This document shows positions 7,462-16,354 of a stretch of DNA of 64,000 bases, one piece after another (positions within the stretch are counted from its first letter, which is position 1; every line of letters starts with the position of its first letter). The stretch covers positions 620,001 to 684,000 of the forward strand of contig NZ_JACXAC010000003.1 in NCBI RefSeq assembly GCF_014699055.1, in the 5' to 3' direction. The notes under the pieces were generated by a model. It was not told the DNA's origin and did not search any database. It saw only the letters and a list, made by a program, of their open reading frames with translations. This stretch comes from Hymenobacter armeniacus. Its GTDB lineage: Bacteria > Bacteroidota > Bacteroidia > Cytophagales > Hymenobacteraceae. The position numbers and the translations under genes are program-made.

Positions 7462-8322
7462 GTGGCTTCCAACACGCTTAGACCTTCCGACGGCCCCCGG
7501 CGCGCCAACGTGCCGCGCGAGCTGGTCGTGCCCGAGCCCGCCGTGGTGCCCGAAGCCGTGGTGGAAGAGCTTCCGCCCGCCCCCGAGCCGGCGCCCGAAC
7601 CCGCAAAACGCCCCCGTAGGCCGGCCCCCGAGCCGCGCCCGCGCAGCTCGTGGAGCTTGTTTTCGCTGCTCGACCGGGTAACCAGCGTCGACGGGTTGTT
7701 TCGGGAAGGGCTGCCGGTGCGCTACCTGCCCAACCTGCTGTTTATCATGCTGCTCACGCTGCTCTACATCGGCAACACGCACTACGGCAACCGCATGAAC
7801 CGCAGCATTCAGCGCCTCAAGCAGGAAACCGAAGACTTGCGAGCCGACTACACCACCCTGAAATCAGACTACATGGAGGCCAGCAAGCAAAGCGAGGTGG
7901 CCCGCAAGGTGGCCGCTTTTGGCTTGGTAGAAAGCTCCTCGCCACCCTTCCGCATCACCGTGCCCAGCGGCCACCTCGACGCCGCCGAACTGGAACTGAT
8001 GCCCGTGCTCACGGCCGATACCTTGGCCGCCCGGGCTGCCCGCGACTCGGCTGCTGCGCTGCAGGCCGACCTGCTGGCCGGCCGCAAGCGCGGCACGGTG
8101 AGCAGCGAAGACTCCGGCCCCGAAATCATTGCCCCGCCCCAGCCGCTCAACGGCGACTCCGTGACGACCGACGCCGCTCCGGCGCCCCGCTCGACACCCG
8201 CGAGGCCGAGCAGCCGCCGCGCCAAGTCGGCTGCCAAACCCGCGCCCAAGGCCAAAACCCGCAAGCCTAACCGCCCCACGTCAAGCGCGGCCAAGCCCGC
8301 CGCCAGAAGCCACTCCCGATGA
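7462..8322 (+). CDS. ftsL: FtsL-like cell-division protein with long disordered tails
   Basis: A bitopic inner-membrane protein at the FtsL position between rsmH and ftsI. It starts at GTG 7462. The layout is a Pro/Glu-rich cytoplasmic N-terminus (about 1-75), one transmembrane helix (about 86-107), a short coiled coil (about 110-150) and a long periplasmic C-terminus that becomes rich in Ala, Lys, Pro and Arg (about 230-286). FtsL links FtsB/FtsQ to FtsWI activation. At 286 residues it is more than twice the usual FtsL length, because of the two low-complexity tails. Its TGA overlaps the ftsI ATG. Assignment rests on topology and position more than on sequence. Confidence 0.8.
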   Translation: MASNTLRPSDGPRRANVPRELVVPEPAVVPEAVVEELPPAPEPAPEPAKRPRRPAPEPRPRSSWSLFSLLDRVTSVDGLFREGLPVRYLPNLLFIMLLTLLYIGNTHYGNRMNRSIQRLKQETEDLRADYTTLKSDYMEASKQSEVARKVAAFGLVESSSPPFRITVPSGHLDAAELELMPVLTADTLAARAARDSAAALQADLLAGRKRGTVSSEDSGPEIIAPPQPLNGDSVTTDAAPAPRSTPARPSSRRAKSAAKPAPKAKTRKPNRPTSSAAKPAARSHSR

Positions 8323-10778
8323 AAGGCAGCGTTAAAAAATCCATTGTTACGCGTGTGCGGCTGGCCTTTTTGGGCGTGGCCGTGTTTTCGTGCGCCATTT
8401 TCTGGAAAGCCACCAAAATACAGTTTCAGGAAGGCAGCAAGTGGCGGGCGCTGGAGCAGGAGCGCCGCATCAGCTACCTGCCGGTGCCGGCCACGCGCGG
8501 CACCATCTACGCCGGCGACGGCAAGAGCATCATGGCCACCTCGCTGCCTTTTTACCGGGTGGCCTGGGACCCGGGCGTGGTCGACGACGACCTGTTTCGG
8601 GCTGGGGTCGACTCGCTGGCCTGGCACTTGGCGCATTTCTTCGGCGACCGCAGCGTGCAGGAGTACAAGCGCCGCCTGAAGAACGCCCACGACGGCAAGG
8701 CCCGTTACATCCGGCTCAATTCGCGCCAAATCAACTTTCAGGAGAAGAAGCTGCTGGCCAACTGGCCCATTTTCCGGGCCAAGCGCAACCGCGGCGGCGC
8801 CATTTTTGAGAAGGTTGACAAGCGTTTCCGGCCGTTTGGCGGCCTGGCGCAGCGCACCATTGGCTTCGTGAACGAGGAGCGCCACGGCGCGGGCCTGGAG
8901 TACACTTATGAGCAAAGCCTGGCCGGCAAGGCCGGCGAAGCCCTGTTTGAACGGGTGCCCGGCGGCGTGAAGCCCGTGTACGACGGCACCGAAATCAAGC
9001 CCCAGCCCGGCTACGACGTGCAAACCACGCTCGACATCAATCTGCAGGACGTGGCCGAAAACGCCCTCTACAAGTCCTTGGTCGATAACAACGCTCAGTA
9101 CGGCTGCGTGATTTTGATGGAAGTGGCCACCGGCGAAATCAAGGCCGTGGCCAACCTGGGCAAGGCTTCGGACGATACCTATAAGGAAGACTACAACTAC
9201 GCTTTTGCCGACCAGGGCCGCACCGAGCCGGGCTCCACGTTCAAGCTGGCCTCGATGATGGCCCTGTTTGAAGCCCGGCCCAACATCACCTTGGAGGACA
9301 TGGTGGACACCGGCAACGGCCGCATGTACGTGGGCGGGGCCGTGAAGTCGGACTCGCACGCCTTCGGCCGCATCACGGTGCAGCAGGTGTTCGAGAAGTC
9401 GAGCAACATCGGCGTGGCCAAGCTGGTCGACAAATACTTCGCCGGCAACCCCACCGAGTACACCGACTACCTCAAGAAGTTCGGGCTCGACAAGCCGCTG
9501 GGCTTCCAGATGGCCGGCGAGGCGCGGCCCTACGTGAAAGACCCCGCCGACCGCAGCTGGAGCCGCACCTCGCTCACCACCATGAGCATCGGCTACGAGC
9601 TCAAGCTGGCCCCGCTGCAAACCCTGGCCTTCTACAACGCCGTGGCCAACGGCGGCGTGAAGGTGCAGCCCATGATAGTGCGCGAAATCAAGGTGGCCGA
9701 CCAGGTCATTCAGCACAACGAAACCAAGGTGCTGAACCCCAAAATCTGCTCCGACGCCACGCTGGCCAAGGTGAAAGCCATGATGGAAGGCGTGGTGCTG
9801 GAAGGCACGGCCCGCAGCATCCGGCCCAAGGACTACAGCATTGCTGGCAAAACCGGTACGGCCTGGAAGTTCAAAAACGGCCAGTACACCAAAACGTATT
9901 CGACCAGCTTCTGCGGCTATTTTCCGGCCGACAAGCCCAAGTACAGCTGCATTGTGGTGGTCGACTCGCCCCGCAACGGCCGCATCTACGGCGCTGACGT
10001 GGCCGCGCCGGTGTTCCGCGAAGTGGCCGACAAGTGCATGGCCCGCGACCTGCTCAGCCAGCGCCCGCTGCTGGCCAAGGCCCGCCTCAACAAGAGCCAC
10101 GTGCCGCTGGTGCGCGCCGGCATGCAGGACGAGCTGGCCCTGGTGTGCCAGAAGCTGGGCCTGGCCGGCAACACCCAGGCCACGGGCGGCGAAGAATGGG
10201 TGCGCGCAGCCTCCGATACCGCTTTCCACGCCCGCACGGTGGCGCTGGTGGTAAACCCCGTGCAAACCGGCCGGGTGCCCCTGGTGCGCGGCCTCACGCG
10301 GCGCGATGCGTTGTTTTTGCTGGAAAACCGCGGCCTGCACGTGCGCGCCTTGGGTACCGGCCGCGTGAAAGAGCAGTCGCTGGCAGTGGGCACGCCCATC
10401 AGGCGCGGCGACCTCATCACGCTCACGCTCGAAGAATCGGGCCCGCGCCTCGCGGCCCCGCAGGCCCTGCCCGAGCCCGAGCACACCGACCTGGCCGAAA
10501 ACAAGCTGCTGGTGCCCGTGGAGCTGGAGTCGGCCGCAAAAGCAGTGCCGACTAAGCCATCGGTGGCCGTAGCCAAGGCGAAAACCGCCGTTAAGCCAGC
10601 CCCCAAGCCGGCCCCGGCGAAAGCCAGCGCGGCAAAGCCCCAGGCCCGCCCGGCCGCTGCCCACCAGCCCGCAAAATCACCTGAAAAAGCTGCCGCGAAA
10701 GCCAAAGCATCAGCCAGTTCCGCCGCCAAAGCCCCGAAGAAGGCGGCCGCCCCCAAACCCACCGTGCGCCGCACCTGA
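8319..10778 (+). CDS. ftsI: Division-specific transpeptidase FtsI (PBP3) with PASTA domain
   Basis: An 819-residue class B penicillin-binding protein that crosslinks septal peptidoglycan together with FtsW. It has one N-terminal transmembrane helix (about 10-30), a dimerisation domain, and a transpeptidase domain with STFK (Ser306, Lys309), SSN (361-363) and KTGT (511-514). A PASTA-like segment follows (about 645-710, starting RVPLVRGLTRRDA), and the last ~100 residues are an Ala/Lys/Pro-rich, strongly basic low-complexity tail. PASTA on FtsI occurs in Bacteroidota; the long basic tail is unusual. It overlaps ftsL by 4 nt and is followed by an 83-nt gap with an inverted repeat. Confidence 0.95.
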   Translation: MKGSVKKSIVTRVRLAFLGVAVFSCAIFWKATKIQFQEGSKWRALEQERRISYLPVPATRGTIYAGDGKSIMATSLPFYRVAWDPGVVDDDLFRAGVDSLAWHLAHFFGDRSVQEYKRRLKNAHDGKARYIRLNSRQINFQEKKLLANWPIFRAKRNRGGAIFEKVDKRFRPFGGLAQRTIGFVNEERHGAGLEYTYEQSLAGKAGEALFERVPGGVKPVYDGTEIKPQPGYDVQTTLDINLQDVAENALYKSLVDNNAQYGCVILMEVATGEIKAVANLGKASDDTYKEDYNYAFADQGRTEPGSTFKLASMMALFEARPNITLEDMVDTGNGRMYVGGAVKSDSHAFGRITVQQVFEKSSNIGVAKLVDKYFAGNPTEYTDYLKKFGLDKPLGFQMAGEARPYVKDPADRSWSRTSLTTMSIGYELKLAPLQTLAFYNAVANGGVKVQPMIVREIKVADQVIQHNETKVLNPKICSDATLAKVKAMMEGVVLEGTARSIRPKDYSIAGKTGTAWKFKNGQYTKTYSTSFCGYFPADKPKYSCIVVVDSPRNGRIYGADVAAPVFREVADKCMARDLLSQRPLLAKARLNKSHVPLVRAGMQDELALVCQKLGLAGNTQATGGEEWVRAASDTAFHARTVALVVNPVQTGRVPLVRGLTRRDALFLLENRGLHVRALGTGRVKEQSLAVGTPIRRGDLITLTLEESGPRLAAPQALPEPEHTDLAENKLLVPVELESAAKAVPTKPSVAVAKAKTAVKPAPKPAPAKASAAKPQARPAAAHQPAKSPEKAAAKAKASASSAAKAPKKAAAPKPTVRRT

Positions 10779-10781
10779 TAC

Positions 10782-10858
10782 TAGTTAAAAGGTAAGAGTT
10801 GAAAGTGAAAAGGATAATGCCCTCATTATTAACTCTTGACTTTTAATTTTTAACTCAA
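10782..10858. repeat. Imperfect AT-rich inverted repeat between ftsI and murE
   Basis: Left words AGTTAAAA and AGAGTTGAAAG are matched in reverse complement by AACTCTTGACTTTTAA and TTTTAACT on the right. Pairing is imperfect. The element fills almost the whole 83-nt gap and is far more AT-rich than its surroundings. Confidence 0.5.
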
Positions 10859-10861
10859 CGA

Positions 10862-12334
10862 ATGATTTCGCTGCCGCTCTTCTCCCTGCTCACCGATGTT
10901 GCCGTGCTCGCCCAGCACGGCCCCACCGACGTGCCCATCACCGGCCTCACCCTCGACTCGCGCGAAGCCGGGCCGGGCGTGGCGTTCTGCGCCCTGCGCG
11001 GCACCGCTGCCGATGGGCATAATTTCATCGCAGGTGCGGTGGAGAAGGGGGTGGCGGCGGTCATTTGCGAGGAACTGCCGGCCACGCTGAACCCGGCCAC
11101 GGCCTACGTGCAGGTGAAGGACAGCGCCGAAGCCCTGGGCCACATGGCGGCCGCGTTTCACGGCCACCCCTCGCGCCAGCTCAAGCTGATTGGCGTGACG
11201 GGCACCAACGGTAAAACCACCTGCGCCACGCTGCTGCACAAGCTGCTGCGCGAGCTGGGCTACCACGCCGGCCTGCTGAGCACGGTGCAGAATCAGATTG
11301 ACGAGGAAGTCATTCCCAGCACCCACACCACCCCCGACGCCATTCGGCTCAACGCGCTGCTGGCGCGCATGGTGGCCGCCGGCTGCACCCACGCCTGCAT
11401 GGAAGTGAGCAGCCACGCCGTGGCCCAGCACCGCATCACGGGACTGCGCTTTGTGGGGGGCATCTTCACCAACCTCACCCACGACCACCTCGACTACCAC
11501 GGCACCTTTGATAATTACCTGAAGGCCAAAAAGGCCTTCTTCGACGGTTTGCCCAAAACCGCCTTCGCCCTCACCAACGCCGACGACAAGCGCGGCCCGG
11601 TGATGCTGCAGAACACCGCCGCCCGCCGCGAAACGTATTCCCTGCGCGGCGCGGCCACTTTCCGGGCCAAGCTCGTGGCCAACGAAGTGCACGGCCTGCA
11701 CCTCGAAATCGACGGCCGCGAAATCCTGTTCCGCCTCATCGGGGTGTTCAATGCCTACAACCTGCTGGCCGTGTACGGCGCGGGCGTGCTGCTGGGCGAA
11801 GACCCCACCGAGGTGCTCACCATCCTTTCGGGCCTGACCACGGCCCCCGGCCGCTTCGAGCCGGTGGTGTCGCCCACGCAGGCCGTCACGGGCATCGTGG
11901 ACTACGCCCACACGCCCGACGCGCTGGAAAATGTGCTGCAGACGCTGCACGAAATCCGCCAGCCCAGCCAGCAAATCATCACCGTGGTGGGCTGCGGCGG
12001 CAACCGCGACGCGGCCAAGCGCCCCATCATGGCCAACCTGGCCGCCAGCTTGTCCAACAAAGTCGTCCTCACCTCCGATAACCCCCGATTCGAGGACCCG
12101 AACGAGATTCTGGCCCAGATGCAGGCCGGCGTGACGGCCTCGGATTCAGCAAAAGTCCAGACCGTGGCCGACCGCCGCCAGGCCATTGAGACGGCGGTGC
12201 GCCTGGCCGGGGCCAACGATATTGTGCTGGTGGCGGGCAAAGGCCACGAGAATTATCAAGAAATTCGCGGCGTCAAAGCACCCTTCGACGACAAGCTGAT
12301 TTTAACCGAAGTTTTTGCCGCGCAGGGCAAGTAG
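10862..12334 (+). CDS. murE: UDP-MurNAc-L-Ala-D-Glu:meso-diaminopimelate ligase
   Basis: An ATP-dependent cytoplasmic Mur ligase that adds the third residue of the stem peptide. The 490-residue protein shows the three-domain plan, the ATP-binding GTNGKTT (114-120) and the DNPR signature (405-408). DNPR marks the meso-diaminopimelate-specific enzymes, so the peptidoglycan should be of the DAP type. The C-terminal AGKGHENYQ motif is intact. An IR-filled gap precedes it; mraY follows after 22 nt. Confidence 0.96.
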   Translation: MISLPLFSLLTDVAVLAQHGPTDVPITGLTLDSREAGPGVAFCALRGTAADGHNFIAGAVEKGVAAVICEELPATLNPATAYVQVKDSAEALGHMAAAFHGHPSRQLKLIGVTGTNGKTTCATLLHKLLRELGYHAGLLSTVQNQIDEEVIPSTHTTPDAIRLNALLARMVAAGCTHACMEVSSHAVAQHRITGLRFVGGIFTNLTHDHLDYHGTFDNYLKAKKAFFDGLPKTAFALTNADDKRGPVMLQNTAARRETYSLRGAATFRAKLVANEVHGLHLEIDGREILFRLIGVFNAYNLLAVYGAGVLLGEDPTEVLTILSGLTTAPGRFEPVVSPTQAVTGIVDYAHTPDALENVLQTLHEIRQPSQQIITVVGCGGNRDAAKRPIMANLAASLSNKVVLTSDNPRFEDPNEILAQMQAGVTASDSAKVQTVADRRQAIETAVRLAGANDIVLVAGKGHENYQEIRGVKAPFDDKLILTEVFAAQGK

Positions 12335-12356
12335 CCCCCGCGCTAACCGAATCTGA

Positions 12357-13577
12357 ATGCTTTATTACCTCTTCCGTTACCTGCACGACCATTTCCACTT
12401 GCCCGGCACCGGGGTGTTTCAGTACACCACGTTTCGGGCCGGCCTGGCGGTGGTCATTTCCCTGCTCATTGCCCAAACGTTTGGGCACCGTCTGATTCGC
12501 GTGCTCCAGCGAAAGCAGGTAGGGGAGAGCATTCGCGACTTGGGCCTGCAGGGCCAAAACGAGAAAAAAGGCACCCCCACCATGGGCGGCCTCATCATCA
12601 TCCTGGCCATTCTGGTGCCGGTGATTCTGCTGGCCCGGCTGCGCAACATCTACATCATTCTCATGATTTTGAGCACGGTGTGGCTGGGGCTGATTGGTTT
12701 CCTAGACGACTACATCAAGGTGTTCCGCAAAAACAAGGAAGGCCTGAGCGGCCGCTTCAAGGTGCTGGGCCAGGTGGGCCTGGGCATCACGGTGGGCTGG
12801 GTGCTGTTCTACAGCAACGAAATCACGGTGCGCGAGTACCTGCTGCCCAACGGCCAGTACTCGGCCATCGAGGCGACCAAGTTTTTCAAAGACGTGCACC
12901 TGATGATTACCACGGTGCCGTTTATGAAAAACAACGAGCTGAACTATGGCGACTTGTTTGCCACGGCCGGCTCCTTGTTCAACGGCCTCTACGGCCTGCT
13001 TTACATCCCCATCGTCATCTTCCTGATTACGGCCGTGAGCAACGGCGCCAACATCACCGACGGCCTCGACGGGCTGGCGGCCGGCACGTCGGCCATCATC
13101 GGCGTCACCTTGGCCATCTTCGCTTTTGTGAGCGGCAACGCGCTATTGGCTGATTATCTGGATGTGATGTTTATTCCGGATTCCGGCGAGCTGGTTATTT
13201 TCTGCACGGCCTTCGTGGGGGCCTGCATCGGTTTTTTGTGGTACAATAGCTACCCGGCGCAGGTGTTCATGGGCGACACGGGCTCGCTGGCGCTAGGTGG
13301 CATCATTGCCGTGCTGGCGCTCATCGTGCGCAAGGAATTGCTCATACCCATTCTCTGCGGAGTGTTTTTGATTGAGAACCTGTCGGTGATGGTGCAGGTG
13401 GGCTACTTTAAATACACCCGCAAAAAGTACGGCGAAGGCCGGCGCTTGCTGCGCATGTCGCCGCTGCACCACCACTACCAGAAATTGGGCTACCACGAGT
13501 CCAAAATCGTGTCGCGCTTCTGGATTGTGGGCATCATGCTGGCCGTCATCACCTTGGTAACCCTGAAACTGCGCTAA
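12357..13577 (+). CDS. mraY: Phospho-N-acetylmuramoyl-pentapeptide-transferase
   Basis: MraY moves phospho-MurNAc-pentapeptide from UDP to undecaprenyl phosphate, giving lipid I. The 406-residue polytopic membrane protein has about ten helices and the family motifs [37 protein letters not shown] and the HHHYQ loop before the last helices. The central loop is longer than in E. coli MraY (360 residues), as in other Bacteroidota. It is separated from murD by 2 nt. Confidence 0.97.
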   Translation: MLYYLFRYLHDHFHLPGTGVFQYTTFRAGLAVVISLLIAQTFGHRLIRVLQRKQVGESIRDLGLQGQNEKKGTPTMGGLIIILAILVPVILLARLRNIYIILMILSTVWLGLIGFLDDYIKVFRKNKEGLSGRFKVLGQVGLGITVGWVLFYSNEITVREYLLPNGQYSAIEATKFFKDVHLMITTVPFMKNNELNYGDLFATAGSLFNGLYGLLYIPIVIFLITAVSNGANITDGLDGLAAGTSAIIGVTLAIFAFVSGNALLADYLDVMFIPDSGELVIFCTAFVGACIGFLWYNSYPAQVFMGDTGSLALGGIIAVLALIVRKELLIPILCGVFLIENLSVMVQVGYFKYTRKKYGEGRRLLRMSPLHHHYQKLGYHESKIVSRFWIVGIMLAVITLVTLKLR

Positions 13578-13579
13578 GC

Positions 13580-14944
13580 ATGAACATTGTCATCCTCGGA
13601 GCCGCCGAAAGCGGCGTGGGCGCGGCCCTGCTGGCACAGGCCAAGGGCCACACGGTGTTTGTGTCGGACCGCGGCGCCATTCAGGTCGAATACAAGGAGC
13701 AGCTTACCCAAGCCGGCATCGAGTTTGAAGAAGGCCAGCATACGCTGGAGCGCATTCTGCAGGCCGAGGAAGTTATCAAAAGCCCTGGCATCCCGGAGAA
13801 GGCGCCGGTTATTCAGGCCCTGCGGGAGCGCAACATCCCCATTATTTCGGAGATTGAATTTGCCGGCCGCTACACCGCGGCCAAGTGCATCTGCATCACG
13901 GGCACCAACGGCAAAACCACCACCACGCTGCTCACCTACCACCTGCTCAAAAGCGCGGGCCTGAAGGTGGGCCTAGCCGGCAACGTGGGCTTTAGCCTGG
14001 CCGAGCAGGTGATTGCCGACGAGCACGACTACTACGTGGTGGAACTCAGCAGCTTCCAGCTCGACGACACCTACGATTTCCGGCCGTGGATATCGGTGCT
14101 GCTCAACATCACCCCCGACCACCTCGACCGCTACGGCTACTCGCTCGAAAGCTACGCCCAGGCCAAGCTGCGCATCACGCGCAACTTGGACAGCAGCGGG
14201 GCCTTCATCTACAACGCCGACGACGAGGTAACGGGCCGGTACTTTCAGTCGGCGTTCACGGAAACGCGCCTGCTGCCTTTCAGCCTGCACCACCGCCGCG
14301 ACGTGCAGTTGGCCGGCTACTATACCGAGGAACAGAAGCTGTGTACCAACCTCGCGCCCGGCCTCGACGAAGACCGCGGCGTGGAAATTAGTACCGCTAA
14401 CTCGCCCCTCATTGGCCAGCACAACCGCCAGAACACCCTGGCCGCCGTGCTCGCCGCCCGCGTGGCCGGCCTGGCGCCCAAGCAGATTGAAGCCGCGCTG
14501 GCCACCTTCCAAAACGCCGACCACCGCCTGCAGCTGGTGGGCGAAATCAACGGTGCTCGCTACATCAACGACAGCAAAGCCACCAACGTGGAAGCCGCTT
14601 GGTACGCCCTCGACGGCATTCACCAGCCCATCGTCTGGATTGCGGGCGGCACCGACAAGGGCAACGACTACAGCAGCCTGCTAGGACTGGCCGCAAGCCG
14701 CGTGAAAGCCCTCATTTGCCTGGGCGTCGACAATACCAAGCTGCGCGCCGCCTTCGGCAACGTGGTGCCGCACCTAGAAGAAACCCAGCGCATGGCCGAG
14801 GCCGTGGCCCGCGCTTCAGCCCTGGCCGAACCCGGCGACGTGGTGCTGCTCTCGCCGTGCTGCGCCAGCTTCGACCTGTTTAAGAACTACGAAGACCGGG
14901 GCCGACAGTTTACTCAATGCGTGAATGAGCGAATGGGTGAATGA
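13580..14944 (+). CDS. murD: UDP-N-acetylmuramoyl-L-alanine--D-glutamate ligase
   Basis: A Mur ligase that adds D-Glu to UDP-MurNAc-L-Ala. The 454-residue protein has an N-terminal Rossmann-like domain (MNIVILGAAESGVG), the P-loop GTNGKTTTT (108-116) and the C-terminal NDSKATN and LSPCCASFDLFKNYEDRG motifs. The last nine or so codons (from 14915) lie inside the left arm of an inverted repeat, so the C-terminal CVNERMGE is probably repeat-derived rather than ancestral MurD sequence. Confidence 0.96.
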   Translation: MNIVILGAAESGVGAALLAQAKGHTVFVSDRGAIQVEYKEQLTQAGIEFEEGQHTLERILQAEEVIKSPGIPEKAPVIQALRERNIPIISEIEFAGRYTAAKCICITGTNGKTTTTLLTYHLLKSAGLKVGLAGNVGFSLAEQVIADEHDYYVVELSSFQLDDTYDFRPWISVLLNITPDHLDRYGYSLESYAQAKLRITRNLDSSGAFIYNADDEVTGRYFQSAFTETRLLPFSLHHRRDVQLAGYYTEEQKLCTNLAPGLDEDRGVEISTANSPLIGQHNRQNTLAAVLAARVAGLAPKQIEAALATFQNADHRLQLVGEINGARYINDSKATNVEAAWYALDGIHQPIVWIAGGTDKGNDYSSLLGLAASRVKALICLGVDNTKLRAAFGNVVPHLEETQRMAEAVARASALAEPGDVVLLSPCCASFDLFKNYEDRGRQFTQCVNERMGE

Positions 14945-15039
14945 GTGAATGGCGGTTTCACGCCCACCTGTTTAACTATTCGCTCAGCTGCTCATTGCCC
15001 TACATTCACTCATTCGCCCATTCACTCATTCGCCCATTG
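14915..15039. repeat. Inverted repeat built of TGAATG units, overlapping the murD 3' end
   Basis: The left arm (about 14915-14955) and right arm (about 15000-15039) are reverse complements with a few mismatches, each made of tandem variants of GAATGRGYGAATG. The left arm codes for the MurD C-terminus, and the right arm ends 2 nt before the ftsW ATG. The same family occurs at 61023-61120. Confidence 0.8.
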
Positions 15040-15041
15040 TC

Positions 15042-16214
15042 ATGAAAGACTGGCTGCAACGTAACCTCAAAGGCGACCCCATTCTGTGGGCCATTGTGTT
15101 TCTGTTCTCCTTCATCAGCATAGCGGTGGTGTACTCAGCCACCGGCACGCTGGCGTATAAGAAGATGAACGGCAACACCGAGGCCTTCCTGCTCAAGCAC
15201 AGCGCCCTGATTGTGGCCGGCCTGGGTTTTATGTGGCTGGCGCACCGCATCGACTACCGCTACTACTCGCGGTTGGCGCTGTACGCGCTGCTCATTTCGG
15301 TGCCGCTGCTGCTGTTTACCTACCTGCTGGGCGGCGAAACCAACGGCGCCTCGCGCTGGATGACCATTCCGGTCATCAACCAGACGTTCCAACCTTCGGA
15401 CCTGGCCAAGCTGGCCCTGATTTCGCACCTGGCCAGCATGCTCAGCCGGCGACAGCAGCACCTGCAGGATTTCTGGACCACGCTGTTTCCGGTAATGCTG
15501 TGGGTGGGCATCATCTGCGGCCTGATTGCGCTCACCAACGCCTCCACGTCCTCGCTGTTGTTCGCTACCTGCCTGCTGCTCATGTTCATCGGCCGCGTGC
15601 CGCTCAAGCAAATGCTGGTGATGGTGCTCATTGGCGTCACGGTGGGGGGCACGGCCCTGGCCAGCGGCCAGCGCTGGAAAACGGTGCAGTCGCGCATCAC
15701 CAACTTTTCCGACCCCACCAAGAAAACTCCTTTCCAGCTTGAACACAGCTACATCGCCATTGCCACGGGCGGCATTGCGGGCAAAGGCCCCGGCAAAAGC
15801 ACGGAGCGCAACATCCTGCCGCACCCGTATTCCGACTTCATTTACGCCATCATCATCGAAGAATACGGCCTGCTGGGCGGCGCCGTGGTGCTGTTCCTCT
15901 ACCTGGCCTTCCTCTATCGAGGGCTCAAAACCGTGATGAACAGCTACGGGGCCTTTGGTGGGCTGCTATCGGCCGGGCTTAGTTTCAGTCTGGTCTTGCA
16001 GGCGCTCGTGAACATGGGCGTGGCCGTGGGCCTGGGGCCCATCACCGGCCTGCCGCTGCCGCTGCTGAGCATGGGCGGTACCTCGCTTATTTTCACCGGC
16101 ATCAGCATCGGCATCATCCTGGCGGTGAGCCGCGGCGAGCGCGAAGTGCGCCCCATGACCGGCGAGCCCGACGACACGGCACGCATCCCCAGCCAGCGCG
16201 CGGCGTATGCCTAG
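15042..16214 (+). CDS. ftsW: Peptidoglycan glycosyltransferase FtsW (SEDS family)
   Basis: A 390-residue polytopic SEDS protein with about ten transmembrane helices, which polymerises lipid II at the septum with FtsI. The family signatures are visible: the catalytic-loop region GGASRWMTIP, and PLPLLSMGGTSLIFTGI near the C-terminus. The first helix begins about residue 13. It lies between two intergenic inverted repeats, so its mRNA may be separately processed or terminated from its neighbours. Confidence 0.95.
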   Translation: MKDWLQRNLKGDPILWAIVFLFSFISIAVVYSATGTLAYKKMNGNTEAFLLKHSALIVAGLGFMWLAHRIDYRYYSRLALYALLISVPLLLFTYLLGGETNGASRWMTIPVINQTFQPSDLAKLALISHLASMLSRRQQHLQDFWTTLFPVMLWVGIICGLIALTNASTSSLLFATCLLLMFIGRVPLKQMLVMVLIGVTVGGTALASGQRWKTVQSRITNFSDPTKKTPFQLEHSYIAIATGGIAGKGPGKSTERNILPHPYSDFIYAIIIEEYGLLGGAVVLFLYLAFLYRGLKTVMNSYGAFGGLLSAGLSFSLVLQALVNMGVAVGLGPITGLPLPLLSMGGTSLIFTGISIGIILAVSRGEREVRPMTGEPDDTARIPSQRAAYA

Positions 16215-16235
16215 CGACTTCGGTAATAGGTAAAA

Positions 16236-16334
16236 AAGAACGTCATGCTGAGCTTGGCGAAGCATCTCTACCGGAGCAGTAACTGATTACTCTTCGCGGT
16301 AGAGATGCTTCGCCAAGCTAAGCATGACGTTCTT
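16236..16334. repeat. GTCATGCTGAGC-family inverted repeat between ftsW and murG
   Basis: 38-nt arms at 16236-16273 and 16297-16334 with one mismatch and a 23-nt loop. The key word is GTCATGCTGAGC followed by GAAGCATCT. Related arms occur at 21247, 53001 and 60120, so this is a dispersed family. Confidence 0.9.
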
Positions 16335-16354
16335 GTCCCGACGCAATTCCCCAC

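Noticed and set aside
7869..10664. A very long minus-strand open frame opposite ftsL/ftsI
   Set aside because: It mirrors a GC-rich coding strand, has low-complexity His/Gly/Val composition and no recognisable domain; ftsI explains the region.
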